A stretch of 64,000 nucleotides of DNA from Helicobacter ailurogastricus (GCF_001282945.1 NZ_CDMG01000009.1:411504-475503), one strand, 5' to 3'; positions 54,404-62,997 are shown, counted from the stretch's first letter. Notes: generated from the letters alone by a model not told the origin. Numbers and translations: made by a program.

Positions 54404-55125
54404 TAGGCCTTAAAACTCTCGCCTAGATAGTATTTACGCACTAAGGGGTTGTCATAAATTTGCGCCGCACTCCCGCTAGCTAGCAAAGTCCCGCTTTTGA
54501 TCACATAAGCCCTGTGGCACACGCTTAAAGTCTCACGCACATTGTGGTCGGTGATCAAGACCCCGATATTCATCTCTACGAGGTGCTCGATGATCTTTTG
54601 GATGTCTAAAACAGCGATGGGATCCACCCCCGCAAAGGGTTCGTCCAATAAAATAAACTTAGGGTTTTTCACCAAAGCCCTTGCGATTTCCACGCGCCGC
54701 CGTTCCCCGCCACTTAAGGACATGCCCTTGCGCTCTCTAATGGCTTGGATATTAAAAGCGTCTAGCATCTCTTCAATACGCTCTAAAGCGTCTTGATTGC
54801 TTTTAAAAGTCGTTTGGGCGGCGAGCATTAAATTGTCCTGCACGCTCAAATCCTTAAAAATGCTCGACTCTTGGGGCAAATAGCCAATGCCCATATTCGA
54901 GCGTTGGTGCAAGGGGTAGCTAGACAGATCGATGTCGTTTAAATACACCTTGCCCCCGCTGGGTTGCAAGAGCCCACAGATCATATAAAAAGTCGTGGTT
55001 TTGCCCGCCCCATTAGGCCCTAAAAGCCCCACCACTTGCCCGCTTTCCACTTCTAACGACACATCATGCACGATTTTGGTCTTTTTAATTTGTTTGCTGA
55101 GGTTTTCGGCTTTTAATTTATCCAT
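54403..55125 (-). CDS. lptB: LptB, LPS-export ABC ATPase
   Basis: ATPase of the LptB2FG complex that lifts lipopolysaccharide off the inner membrane. Walker A '[17 protein letters not shown]', signature '[19 protein letters not shown]', Walker B '[14 protein letters not shown]' and switch His '[10 protein letters not shown]'. 240 residues. Overlaps tsaE by 8 bases; order dnaX-tsaE-lptB-rpoN matches H. pylori HP0717-HP0714. Confidence 0.96.
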   Translation of the reverse strand: MDKLKAENLSKQIKKTKIVHDVSLEVESGQVVGLLGPNGAGKTTTFYMICGLLQPSGGKVYLNDIDLSSYPLHQRSNMGIGYLPQESSIFKDLSVQDNLMLAAQTTFKSNQDALERIEEMLDAFNIQAIRERKGMSLSGGERRRVEIARALVKNPKFILLDEPFAGVDPIAVLDIQKIIEHLVEMNIGVLITDHNVRETLSVCHRAYVIKSGTLLASGSAAQIYDNPLVRKYYLGESFKA

Positions 55126-55537
55126 GCGTCAGTGTGTAGCGGCAACTCTCTTTGCCCCGCTCTAGGCTTAAGATTAGGGGAAGAAATCCGCAGGATTTTA
55201 GCCACGCTAAAAGGCGGGTGTCTCCCCACTCGATGAAATGCACCCCCGCTTGCTCTAAATTCTCCAAAACCCCCAAAGCGTGCAACTCGTTGAAGTCTTT
55301 TAAATAAAAATCGTAATGGTAAATGCAAAGGTTTTGGGCGTTGTAGATGTGTAGCAGGCTAAAAGTGGGCGAAGTGGCGCTGGGGGCATTGTGCGCCTTG
55401 CAAAAATGTTGTACGAAAGTCGTTTTCCCACTGGCTAAATCCCCTTGTAAAAAAATGAGCGTGTGGGGGGTCAAGTGGGCTTGCAGAGCTTGCACCACTT
55501 GGGGGATTTGTCCTTGGTCGGCGCGCATGTCTAGCAA
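55118..55537 (-). CDS. tsaE: TsaE tRNA threonylcarbamoyladenosine ATPase
   Basis: Small ATPase (139 residues) helping the TsaBCD complex to make t6A in tRNAs. P-loop '[17 protein letters not shown]', then '[13 protein letters not shown]', '[18 protein letters not shown]' and 'HFIEWGD'. Overlaps dnaX by 7 bases. Confidence 0.94.
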   Translation of the reverse strand: MLDMRADQGQIPQVVQALQAHLTPHTLIFLQGDLASGKTTFVQHFCKAHNAPSATSPTFSLLHIYNAQNLCIYHYDFYLKDFNELHALGVLENLEQAGVHFIEWGDTRLLAWLKSCGFLPLILSLERGKESCRYTLTHG

Positions 55538-56952
55538 TCCTCCACCTTGCCATCTGTGGTGCCCAACTTGTCTTGCATGGCTTGCATTAAGGATGGGTTA
55601 TTTTCTTTAAATTGCTCTAAGGGCTTGGGGTTTGTCTTGTTTGTTTCGATGCGGGCATTTGCGCCAAAAACCTCTCTCAATCTGGGTACAACCAAATTTT
55701 CATAGTGTTGGCGTAAAAGTTGCCTAGCCGGTCCTGTGGCGCTAGAGTGCAAAAACAAGACACCATTTTTAAAAGACTGAAACACCACAAACTCCCTAAA
55801 CACCCTACCCAAGTCGGCATGATCGCTCTCGATCTTGGCGATGAATTGTTGAAACAACTCTTCAGGAGAACCAGCGTGGCTAGGGGCGGGCTGTGCTGGG
55901 GGTTTGGGCTGTGGCTGGGCTTGGGCGGGGCGATGATCTGTGGGCGGAGCGGGGTTTTGTAGGCTAGCTTGCATTTTAAGCGTGCTTAAAGCCAGCACAA
56001 AATCCCCCTCGATCCCATAGTTTAAGAGGGGTCGTGCTTGCGCGATTGCGTCCATTAAAGGCTCTAGCACGCTTAAAGACCATTTTTGGCTAAACATGGC
56101 CTCTTTTAAAAAGCGCGCCATCTCCTCTAGCACCATTGCAATGTCATGCGCGCTTAAAATCTGTAAAAAGTCCTCAACACTCTCGCGGGCAATCAAAGCG
56201 TTAAAAAACCCCTCCAAGACTTTTGTATCCACAAGCCCCAACATCTGACTTGTGGCCAGCGCACTGACATTTTGCCCGCTAAAGCTCATCGCCTGCTCGG
56301 CTAAGGTCAGAGTGTCGCGCAAGCTCCCCCCTCCACTTCTAGCCAACATCTCTAAAGCGGCCTCTTCATAGCCCACGCCCTCTTGCTCGAAAATAAATTT
56401 TAGATGCGCCACAACCGCTTTAAGGGGGATTTTTCTAAAGTGGAATTGCTGTGTGCGGCTTAGGATTGTGGCGGGGAGCTTAAAAGGGTCTGTGGTGGCT
56501 AAAATGAATTTGACATGGGCAGGAGGCTCTTCTAAGGTCTTTAACAAAGCGTTGAAAGCCTCTTTGGTGAGCATATGCACCTCATCGATGATGAAAATTT
56601 TAAACCGCCCTAAAGAGGGTTTGTATTTGCTCTGCTCGATGATCCCGCGCACATCTTCAATGCGCCGATTAGAAGCCCCATCCATTTCAATGGTGTCTAA
56701 ATGCGTACCTTGCAGACTCTCCACACAACAAGAGCAAGCATCACAGGGCGTGGCGCTGATGCCCTCTTTACACTGCAAAGCCCGAGCAAAAATGCGCGCA
56801 CTGCTCGTTTTGCCACTCCCTCTAAGTCCGCTAAACAAATAGGCGTGCGCTAAACGGCCACTCTCTAGGGCTAGGCTTAAGGTTTTAGCGACACTCTCTT
56901 GCCCCACCAACTCTTCAAAATGCTTGGGGCGGTATTTCAGCGCAAGGCTCAA
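55531..56952 (-). CDS. dnaX: DNA polymerase III gamma/tau subunit
   Basis: Clamp-loader ATPase. Walker A 'FSGLRGSGKTSSARIFA', zinc module 'CKEGISATPCDACSCC', Walker B 'IIDEVHMLTKEAFNALLKT' and sensor 'ILATTDPFKLP'. The 473-residue length is shorter than E. coli tau; the C-terminal part includes a Pro/Gln-rich spacer (about 345-375). I saw no clear A-run frameshift signal for a separate gamma form. Confidence 0.95.
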   Translation of the reverse strand: MSLALKYRPKHFEELVGQESVAKTLSLALESGRLAHAYLFSGLRGSGKTSSARIFARALQCKEGISATPCDACSCCVESLQGTHLDTIEMDGASNRRIEDVRGIIEQSKYKPSLGRFKIFIIDEVHMLTKEAFNALLKTLEEPPAHVKFILATTDPFKLPATILSRTQQFHFRKIPLKAVVAHLKFIFEQEGVGYEEAALEMLARSGGGSLRDTLTLAEQAMSFSGQNVSALATSQMLGLVDTKVLEGFFNALIARESVEDFLQILSAHDIAMVLEEMARFLKEAMFSQKWSLSVLEPLMDAIAQARPLLNYGIEGDFVLALSTLKMQASLQNPAPPTDHRPAQAQPQPKPPAQPAPSHAGSPEELFQQFIAKIESDHADLGRVFREFVVFQSFKNGVLFLHSSATGPARQLLRQHYENLVVPRLREVFGANARIETNKTNPKPLEQFKENNPSLMQAMQDKLGTTDGKVEDC

Positions 56953-57021
56953 GGGTTTCCTTTAAAATGGATGTACCATTATAGCCTAATTTACATGGGG
57001 CTTTGCTCAAACAATTCATGC

Positions 57022-57027
57022 TAAAAT
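57022..57027 (+). promoter_or_regulatory. Extended -10 for ggt
   Basis: TG-C-TAAAAT, extended -10 type, would start RNA near 57034, 25 bases ahead of the ggt ATG at 57059. Confidence 0.5.
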
Positions 57028-57058
57028 GCGGGTTTTACTTTAATCTTTGGAGGCAAAT

Positions 57059-58732
57059 ATGCGTGTATTTGGGCGTTTATGTGCTTTAGTGGTCATTAAT
57101 GTGAGTTTAGTTTTTGGAGCATCTTACCCCCCCATTAAAGGCCCCGCGCTGGCTCTTTCAAGCCACTCTTTAGCCGATCAGATCGGGCAAGAGGTGCTGG
57201 CTGAGGGGGGCAACGCCATCGATGCGGCGGTGGCGATCGGCTATGCTTTGGCGGTGGTGCATCCCTCTTCGGGCAATTTGGGAGGGGGCGGATTTGCCGT
57301 GGTGCATTTGGCTAATGGAGAAAACATCACTTTAGACTTTAGAGAAAAAGCCCCCCTGAAAGCCACAAAAAACATGTACTTAGACAAACACGGCAATGTA
57401 ATCCCTGATTTGAGCACCGATGGCTATTTGGCAGCAGGTGTACCCGGCACTGTGGCTGGTCTTAGCGCACTTTTAGACAAATACGGCACCCGTAAGCTCG
57501 CCACTTTAATCCAACCCGCCATCGATCTAGCTCAACACGGCTTTAGACTCACCCAAAGGCAGGGCGAAACGATGTTGGATGCCAAACCCCGCTTTGCCAA
57601 ATACGCGAGCAGCCGTAAATATTTCTTAAAAAGGGGCATGGTGGCCTATCAAGAGGGGGATTTATTCGTGCAAAAAGACCTCGCTAAGACCTTAACCCTC
57701 ATTAAAAATCAGGGCCCCAGTGCCTTTTACAAGGGCAAAATTGCGGATTTAATCGTGGAGGACATGCGCAAAAACGGCGGGATCATCACTAAAAAAGACC
57801 TAGCCACCTACAATGTCGTGTGGCGTAAGCCCGTAGTGGGCAGTTATAGAGGCTATAAAATCATCTCTATGGGGCCACCCAGCTCAGGCGGCGCGCATGT
57901 GATTGAGATTTTAAACACCATAGAAAACGCCGACTTACACAAACTCGGCTTTGGCTCTAGCAAGACCATCCACATCATGGCCGAGGCAATGCGCCAGGCT
58001 TATGCTGACCGCTCCGTGTATATGGGCGATCCAGACTTCATCACCATCCCGCTAGAAAAACTCACCAGCAAGGCCTACGCCAAAGAAATTTACGACCACA
58101 TCCAGCCAGGCAAAGCCACTCCAAGCAGCCAAATCAACCCCGGACTAGGGCAGTTGCACGAGGGCAAGAACACCACACACTATTCTGTTGCCGATAAATG
58201 GGGCAACGCCGTGAGCATCACCTACACCATCAACAACTATTATGGCAGCGCGGCTGCTGTCAATGGAGCAGGCTTTTTGCTCAACGATGAAATGGACGAC
58301 TTCTCCATAAAACCGGGCACACCCAATCTTTACGGGCTTGTGGGTGGGGAGGCCAATTCCATCGAGCCCAACAAACGCCCCTTAAGCTCCATGTCGCCCA
58401 CTATTGTGTTAAAGCACAATAAGGTTTTTATGGTCGTGGGCAGCCCCGGGGGTGCAAGAATCATCACTACCGTGTTGCAAGTGATCAGCAATGTCATCGA
58501 CCACAAAATGGACATCTCTCAGGCTGTGAGTGCCCCGCGCTTTCACATGCAGTGGTTGCCCGATGAAATCCGCACAGAACCTTTTGGCATGGTAAAAGAT
58601 GTACAAGAGAACTTAGAAAAAATGGGCTATCACATTGTGGTTAAACCCGTGATGGGCGATGTGAATGCGATCGTCGTCAACTCCAAAAGCCATATGATGT
58701 ATGGCGCACACGACCCCCGCAAGGAATTTTAA
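57059..58732 (+). CDS. ggt: Gamma-glutamyltranspeptidase
   Basis: Periplasmic/secreted N-terminal nucleophile hydrolase; breaks down glutamine and glutathione, and in gastric Helicobacter injures epithelial cells and limits T-cell growth (family knowledge). Signal peptide about 1-20 ('MRVFGRLCALVVINVSLVFG'). Self-cleavage occurs before the catalytic Thr in 'GKNTTHYSVADKWGNAVS', splitting large and small chains. 'GPPSSGGAHVIEIL' and 'GSPGGARIITTVLQ' are conserved. Start at 57059 follows GGAGG by about seven bases; the extension from 57047 is inside the ribosome site. 557 residues. Confidence 0.97.
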   Translation: MRVFGRLCALVVINVSLVFGASYPPIKGPALALSSHSLADQIGQEVLAEGGNAIDAAVAIGYALAVVHPSSGNLGGGGFAVVHLANGENITLDFREKAPLKATKNMYLDKHGNVIPDLSTDGYLAAGVPGTVAGLSALLDKYGTRKLATLIQPAIDLAQHGFRLTQRQGETMLDAKPRFAKYASSRKYFLKRGMVAYQEGDLFVQKDLAKTLTLIKNQGPSAFYKGKIADLIVEDMRKNGGIITKKDLATYNVVWRKPVVGSYRGYKIISMGPPSSGGAHVIEILNTIENADLHKLGFGSSKTIHIMAEAMRQAYADRSVYMGDPDFITIPLEKLTSKAYAKEIYDHIQPGKATPSSQINPGLGQLHEGKNTTHYSVADKWGNAVSITYTINNYYGSAAAVNGAGFLLNDEMDDFSIKPGTPNLYGLVGGEANSIEPNKRPLSSMSPTIVLKHNKVFMVVGSPGGARIITTVLQVISNVIDHKMDISQAVSAPRFHMQWLPDEIRTEPFGMVKDVQENLEKMGYHIVVKPVMGDVNAIVVNSKSHMMYGAHDPRKEF

Positions 58733-59484
58733 TGTTTGTATTTGAGCCGACCAAAACCCTAGAGGGCAAGAGTTGTCAAGCCACGCTTTATCACTCCAAA
58801 ATGGGGCAAATCGCCCACATCACGGGGCAACAAGGGGGGTTGCTCTTGCAAGACTTCCCCCACTTAGAGGCCGAGCTTTTAGCCCATATAGCCGCTTGCA
58901 CGCACCCTAAGCCACAAGATGCGTTGATCTTAGGGGGCTTTAACACAGAGATCGCCTTTGAGCTGTTACGCCATGAAAATTTAAAAGTGGATTTTGTGCA
59001 AGAAGAGGGGGTACTCTTAGAGGAGCTAAAAGACTTCTTGCCCCACTTTGCAAGCCTACAATCCAATCCCAACTTTAAGCAATACCCTAAAATCCTAGAT
59101 TTAGAGGTGAAAAAATACGATTTGATTTTTGCCCTAAACACCCTTAACGCCCACCAGATTGATGGCTTGCAACGCATGCTTGGCACAGAGGGGATTTTAA
59201 TTGCGAGTACGCCTAGCCCCCTAGTAGAGCCCACAGCCTTTAAACAAAGCGTGCAAGAGCTTGCCCCCCACTTTAGCGTGCTGATGCCCTTTTTAAACCC
59301 TTATGCACCCCTGCCAACAAGCTATCTTTTTGCCTCCAAGCAAGCCCACCCTTTAGCAGACATGATCTTGCAAAAAATAGACATGCTCGAGGGTTTAAGC
59401 CATTACAATGAAGAAATCCACACCGCCGCCTTTGCCCAGCCCCAACGCTTACATCAAGAGCATTTAGGGTTGTTTAAAAATTGA
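58732..59484 (+). CDS. speE: Spermidine synthase-like protein
   Basis: Rossmann-fold aminopropyltransferase family, 250 residues, matching the divergent SpeE of Helicobacter (HP0832). It has 'QDALILGGFNTEIAFELLRH' in place of the usual GGGDG loop, and 'VKKYDLIFALNTLN' where the usual Asp-Ser-Thr/Asp motif lies. 'PLPTSYLFASK' near the end is family-like. The weakened active-site motifs leave activity open. Shares one base with the ggt stop and overlaps coaE by four. Confidence 0.78.
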   Translation: MFVFEPTKTLEGKSCQATLYHSKMGQIAHITGQQGGLLLQDFPHLEAELLAHIAACTHPKPQDALILGGFNTEIAFELLRHENLKVDFVQEEGVLLEELKDFLPHFASLQSNPNFKQYPKILDLEVKKYDLIFALNTLNAHQIDGLQRMLGTEGILIASTPSPLVEPTAFKQSVQELAPHFSVLMPFLNPYAPLPTSYLFASKQAHPLADMILQKIDMLEGLSHYNEEIHTAAFAQPQRLHQEHLGLFKN

Positions 59485-60068
59485 GCCTCAAACACGCCTT
59501 TGTGCTCACCGGGGGGATTGGCACGGGCAAGAGCACGGTGGCTAGCCTACTTGCTCTGCATGGTTACGCCATTTTAGATGCCGATAAGAGCGCACACGCC
59601 TTACTGGGAAAACACGCAACAGAGTTGATTAAAATCTTTGGTGAGGGCATTAGCCAAAACGGGCAAATTGTGCGTAAAAAACTAGGGGCACTTGTCTTTG
59701 GCGACCCGGCTAAAAGGGCAACCCTTGAGGCGTTTTTACACCCTAAAATCCGCCTAGATTTATTGCAACAAGCCCACTCCCTTGAAACCGCTAAGAAACC
59801 CTATTTTTTAGACATTCCGCTGTATTTTGAGATCGAGGGGCAAAAGAGTTATGGCATTTCGCAAATCATCTTGGTTTATGCCCCAAGAGAGGTGCAGATA
59901 CAAAGAGTCGCTCAAAGGGACCACTTGAGCCAAGCACAAATCTTAGCCCGTCTAAACGCCCAAATAAACATTGAGCTTAAGCGCACCCTAAGCCCCTACA
60001 TCTTAGACAACTCCAAGGATTTAAAACACCTGCAAACACAGGTAGAAGTCTTTTTAAACAGCCTATGA
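59481..60068 (+). CDS. coaE: Dephospho-CoA kinase
   Basis: Last step of CoA synthesis, phosphorylating dephospho-CoA. P-loop 'LTGGIGTGKSTVASLLALHG', 'ILDADKSAHALL', 'LEAFLHPKIR', 'PYFLDIPLYFE' and 'QRVAQRDHLSQAQILARL'. 195 residues. TTG start overlaps the speE stop (TTGA). Overlaps the methyltransferase start (ATGA). Confidence 0.94.
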   Translation: MSLKHAFVLTGGIGTGKSTVASLLALHGYAILDADKSAHALLGKHATELIKIFGEGISQNGQIVRKKLGALVFGDPAKRATLEAFLHPKIRLDLLQQAHSLETAKKPYFLDIPLYFEIEGQKSYGISQIILVYAPREVQIQRVAQRDHLSQAQILARLNAQINIELKRTLSPYILDNSKDLKHLQTQVEVFLNSL

Positions 60069-60844
60069 GCCTTTATTTCACCCATAACAACATCTCTTTA
60101 CACCACGCCAGTGCCCTAGACCCTATGGCTTTAGAAAAAGAGAGTCTCGATTGCACCATCACCTCCCCGCCCTACAATGTCGGGATCGCCTATAGCAGCA
60201 ATGAGGATGGCCAAAGCTATTTAGAATATTTAGACTTCAGCGCCACTTGGCTACAAAACGCCTATTTATGGGCTAAGGATAGTGGGCGGCTGTGCTTGAA
60301 TATCCCCCTAGATAAAAACAAGGGCGGGCAACAGAGCGTGGGGGCGGATTTGATCACTCTGGCCAAAAAAGTGGGCTGGCTTTATCACAGCAGCATTGTT
60401 TGGAACGAGGGCAACATCTCTAGGCGCACGGCGTGGGGCAGCTGGCTTAGTGCGTCTGCTCCCTATGTCATCGCCCCAGTCGAGCTCATCGTCATTTTAT
60501 ATAAACGGACATGGCGCAAGGCACACAGGGGAGAGAGCGACATTTCTAAAGAGGAATTTATGGCTTGGACCAATGGGCTTTGGCAGTTTAACGGGGAGTC
60601 TAAAAAGCGCATAGGACACCCCGCCCCCTTCCCTAGAGAATTGCCACGCCGTTGCATTAAACTCTTTTCCTTTGTGGGAGACACCATTTGCGACCCTTTT
60701 AGTGGGAGCGGGACAACCATGCTCGAAGCCCACCTACATAAACGCGCCTTTGTGGGTTTAGAGCTAGATGAAAGCTATTGCGCCCTAGCCAAAGAGCGGT
60801 TTTTAAAGGAAGTGGCTAAAGAGAGGAATTTATGGGACAATTAG
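60065..60844 (+). CDS. DNA methyltransferase, beta class
   Basis: Adenine-N6 or cytosine-N4 methyltransferase of a type II system. Motif IV 'TITSPPYNVGIAY' at about residue 34, motif I 'TICDPFSGSGTTMLEAHLH' near the C terminus, and 'GHPAPFPRELPRRC' as in related enzymes. SPPY can serve either base type. 259 residues, recognition site unknown. It is joined by overlap to coaE upstream and to the HNH endonuclease downstream (13 bases). Confidence 0.9.
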   Translation: MSLYFTHNNISLHHASALDPMALEKESLDCTITSPPYNVGIAYSSNEDGQSYLEYLDFSATWLQNAYLWAKDSGRLCLNIPLDKNKGGQQSVGADLITLAKKVGWLYHSSIVWNEGNISRRTAWGSWLSASAPYVIAPVELIVILYKRTWRKAHRGESDISKEEFMAWTNGLWQFNGESKKRIGHPAPFPRELPRRCIKLFSFVGDTICDPFSGSGTTMLEAHLHKRAFVGLELDESYCALAKERFLKEVAKERNLWDN

Positions 60845-61425
60845 ATTTAATTATGGAGTTTTTTAAGGCAAATCCCCATCGAGACATCGCCCACCTAGAG
60901 GTGGTGGATTGGGTGGTGAAGACCTACCAAGAGCGCACGGGCAAGGTGTTTAGGGATCCGGATAGAGGGATTCGCTCATTGCACCAACAGGGCAAACTCA
61001 TCAAAGTTTCTAAGGGTGTGTATCGTTACGACCCTAATTTTGTGCTGCACCCAAATTTAGAGGATTTTAGCCCGGCTTTAAAAAAGCAAATTTTAGAACG
61101 AGATGAGCATAAATGTGTGATCTGTGGAGCTGGAGAAAAAGAGGGCGTGGAGTTGCATGTCGATCACATCAAGCCCAAAGACTTAGGGGGCAAAGCCACT
61201 TTAGAAAACGGACAGACTCTCTGTGCTAAACACAATTTCTTAAAAAAGAATTTTAATCAGACCGAAACGGGCAAAAAGATGTTTCTACGCCTTTTAGAGA
61301 GCGCACAAGAGGCACAAGAGCTGGAGCTCGTCGCCTTTTTGGAGGAAATCTTAAGTGTGTATGAAAAGCATGGGATCAATGGACATGTGGTGTGGAAAAA
61401 GCCGGATTTGGGCACAGAAAACTAA
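60832..61425 (+). CDS. HNH-family restriction endonuclease
   Basis: 197 residues. N-terminal helical part ('DPDRGIRSLHQQGKLIKVSK', winged-helix-like) and a C-terminal HNH motif: 'CVICGAG', 'LHVDHIKPKDLGGKATLENG', 'CAKHN'. The Cys pairs bind structural zinc, and His in 'VDHI' is catalytic. Because it overlaps the methyltransferase gene, the two should form one restriction-modification system. Target unknown. Confidence 0.87.
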   Translation: MGQLDLIMEFFKANPHRDIAHLEVVDWVVKTYQERTGKVFRDPDRGIRSLHQQGKLIKVSKGVYRYDPNFVLHPNLEDFSPALKKQILERDEHKCVICGAGEKEGVELHVDHIKPKDLGGKATLENGQTLCAKHNFLKKNFNQTETGKKMFLRLLESAQEAQELELVAFLEEILSVYEKHGINGHVVWKKPDLGTEN

Positions 61426-61741
61426 AATGTTTCACTAGACTGACACCCGACTAAAAACACCCGGGATTCCTCGCCCACCCACCACAAATCCACAAACCCC
61501 ACTTTGCACGCCATGTTTATTGTGATGCGCTGTGCTTGTTGTGAAGCCTTTGGCATTCAAAAAGGATTTTTTGCGCCTCACTGCCAAGACTCAAAGGCGC
61601 TTGGAGTGCTGTTTTACTTGTGCTGGTAATGTTTTAATTACTGTGTGCTCTACCACTAGGGCGGCTTGAGAAGATGGACCACCCTCTCGCATAAAGCCAA
61701 CAAAACACCGCTACCCCCACGGCTTAAGGGGAAACTAAGAG
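61426..61741. other. Non-coding stretch, no recognisable gene
   Basis: No frame of interest. A fragment at 61648-61668 reads like the D-arm of a tRNA on the minus strand (TAGTGGTAGAGCACA), but no acceptor or T-arm matches it. Confidence 0.4.
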
Positions 61742-61770
61742 TTTTAGGGGGTGTGCTAACCCCCCTAAAA
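61742..61770 (-). terminator. Terminator behind the dnaK fragment
   Basis: TTTTAGGGGG (61742-61751) is perfectly complementary to CCCCCTAAAA (61761-61770) around a 9-base loop; on the minus strand it lies 24 bases after the dnaK-like stop codon. Confidence 0.75.
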
Positions 61771-61793
61771 GAGCTCTAAGCAGGGCTTAAAGG

Positions 61794-61974
61794 CTACTCT
61801 GCCTCCACATCGATCACATCATCGTCTTTTTTCTTGGAGGCTTGTGCGCCTCCTTACTCGTTTTGTTGGCGTTTTCGTTTTTGAGCGTGCTTTCCAAATC
61901 GCTTAACGCTTTTTGGATTTTTTCCACTTCGCTAGGCTCCAGGTTTGCCTTGTGTTCTTCGAGGTTTTTCAATG
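61794..61974 (-). pseudogene. 3' end of a dnaK gene, frameshifted
   Basis: The minus strand encodes the last ~60 residues of an Hsp70/DnaK: 'LKNLEEHKANLEPSEVEKIQ' and 'ALSDLESTLKNENANKTSKE'. After that an extra C near 61847 shifts the frame; correcting it gives the expected acidic end 'KKKDDDVIDVEAE' with TAG at 61794-61796. Homology stops abruptly at about 61974, where unrelated sequence begins. It is a cut-off copy, presumably a duplicate of an intact dnaK elsewhere. Confidence 0.85.
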
Positions 61975-62190
61975 CTAATCTTGTGGTGTTGCACTAGCAC
62001 CAGATGAAGATTTGAATGTAAGTGTGAATATTTCGTAAAAAGGGCATCTGCTCTTGGCATGAATATAGACTATAAAACGGCCAGCGGGCAAACTAGATGA
62101 TCCAAAATCCCCTGTGTTAGCCGTTAGGGGTATGTCAATCTTAGGCCTAAAATTTGCATCTACAATATGATTTTCTGTATAATTTTGTCT
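61975..62190 (-). pseudogene. Orphan open frame, 5' end missing
   Basis: A minus-strand frame without start or ribosome site runs 71 codons to TAG at 61975-61977. It includes 'RPKIDIPLTANTGDFGSSSL' and 'AGRFIVYIHAKSRCPFYEIF'. Codon use and composition look protein-like. I cannot name it. Its stop abuts the dnaK break, so the two were probably joined by recombination. Confidence 0.4.
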
Positions 62191-62218
62191 CTAAGTTCAA
62201 AAATTAAAAGGGTTTAAG

Positions 62219-62546
62219 GTGGGTATTGCTCGCGCACGCAAAATTGTATTTGAGAACTTTAGGAACTTGGGGGTTTATGGTTCTAAAAAATCCGAAACTA
62301 GGCTTGATCTAGGTGTGATTGGAACTGGGGGGTTGATTTGTCTCATCGGAGCCAACAATGAGGGAAAAAAGCTCTATCACAATATCAAATACTATATCAG
62401 AAAGTTCTGCCCCGAGTTCCTCGAGAGCTAGCTCCATAATCTCCACCCTACAAAGCAAATTATACAAGGCGTTCAGCCGCTACATCTATGGATACATAAT
62501 CAACAAGAGAAAGAAAAAACACAATCAAAATAGATGGACTGTATAG
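62219..62546 (+). pseudogene. Broken AAA-type ATPase (P-loop frameshift)
   Basis: From GTG 62219 the frame reads an N terminus typical of RecF/OLD-like AAA ATPases: 'ENFRNLGVYGS' and 'LICLIGANNEGK', with Walker A interrupted at GK. A six-A run (62365-62370) should be five: then the text continues 'GKSSITISNTISESS' in the other frame. No downstream motifs follow, so the rest is lost. Confidence 0.65.
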
Positions 62547-62707
62547 AGGTATTAGCTCACAACACACTTTGGGGGTTATCACATCGTAGGCTTGGTTTTC
62601 AAGATAAAAAACCTTGGCAGCGTAAAATTGGCAACATTGGCAAATATTTTAACAACTTCTCAAATGAAGTTCATCACCCCGCGGGGGTGATTTCTTTGTA
62701 TGGTTGA
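62534..62707 (+). CDS. Short open frame of unknown status
   Basis: 57 codons from ATG 62534, partly inside a terminator-like hairpin. It reads 'LWGLSHRRLGFQDKKPWQRK' then 'IGNIGKYFNNFSNE'. No ribosome site. It may be a further remnant of a lost gene. Confidence 0.2.
   Translation: MDCIEVLAHNTLWGLSHRRLGFQDKKPWQRKIGNIGKYFNNFSNEVHHPAGVISLYG
62673..62697 (+). terminator. Rho-independent terminator
   Basis: ATCACCCC and GGGGTGAT form an 8-bp stem around GCG, followed by TTTCTTT. It would end plus-strand RNA before the toxin-like locus. Confidence 0.7.
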
Positions 62708-62731
62708 AGGTAAATGGTAGGTTGGTTGGAT

Positions 62732-62765
62732 AAAAAAATAAAAAAATAGATTAAACAGCAGTTTA
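62732..62765 (-). terminator. Terminator of the toxin-like transcript
   Basis: On the minus strand a short stem (TAAAC facing GTTTA, 62752-62765) is followed by two runs of seven T's (62732-62748). It would end the mRNA about 70-100 bases beyond the peptide stop. Confidence 0.5.
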
Positions 62766-62777
62766 GCTAAGTTCGGA

Positions 62778-62783
62778 TACAAT
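62778..62783 (+). promoter_or_regulatory. -10 box for antisense RNA
   Basis: TACAAT in an A/T-rich context; RNA would begin near 62790 and run opposite to the peptide gene. Confidence 0.5.
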
Positions 62784-62789
62784 AGCCTT

Positions 62790-62892
62790 GTGGTGGGAGA
62801 CAGCCCCATAGAAAGGTCGCCTCTCGTTTTTCTAGTTCAACGGCGTGACCAGCACCGCCAAAACCACAAGCGCTATCAAAATTTTCATAGCG
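62790..62892 (+). ncRNA. Predicted antisense RNA (antitoxin)
   Basis: Transcript inferred from the TACAAT box. It is fully complementary to the peptide coding sequence at 62832-62888 and its start region. It contains a perfect stem CGCTAT (62871-62876) with ATAGCG (62887-62892). The 3' end is not clear. Confidence 0.45.
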
Positions 62893-62976
62893 GGGTCTCT
62901 TTCCAAGATGTCACCCCCTACAGTCTTCGACCTTAAGCTTGCGCTTATGCTCCAAATTGTGATCAAAAGGCGACCT
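62814..62976. repeat. Complementary arms enclosing the peptide gene
   Basis: AGGTCGCCT at 62814-62822 and AGGCGACCT at 62968-62976 are perfect reverse complements (9 bp). In the minus-strand mRNA these are near its 5' and 3' parts and could pair over about 145 bases, closing the message on itself. Confidence 0.75.
62832..62888 (-). CDS. 18-residue hydrophobic peptide, toxin candidate
   Basis: The frame encodes MKILIALVVLAVLVTPLN, one positive residue and then a membrane-spanning stretch. Size and pattern are like the Ibs/Fst type of type I toxins. Upstream lies a -10 box (62998-63003), about 100 bases of leader and a weak GGAAAGAG site. The ATG sits at the top of a 6-bp stem (CGCTAT facing ATAGCG), which would hide it from ribosomes. 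I recognise no direct homologue; H. pylori AapA peptides are about 30 residues and basic at the end. Confidence 0.5.
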   Translation of the reverse strand: MKILIALVVLAVLVTPLN

Positions 62977-62997
62977 GCTATGGCATCCGTAGGGCAA

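Noticed and set aside
55531-56952. Programmed frameshift in dnaX
   Set aside because: No A-run with a following stem at the expected place was seen.
61640-61670. tRNA-like text on the minus strand
   Set aside because: Only a D-arm-like piece is present; no T-loop GTTCGA and no acceptor pairing.
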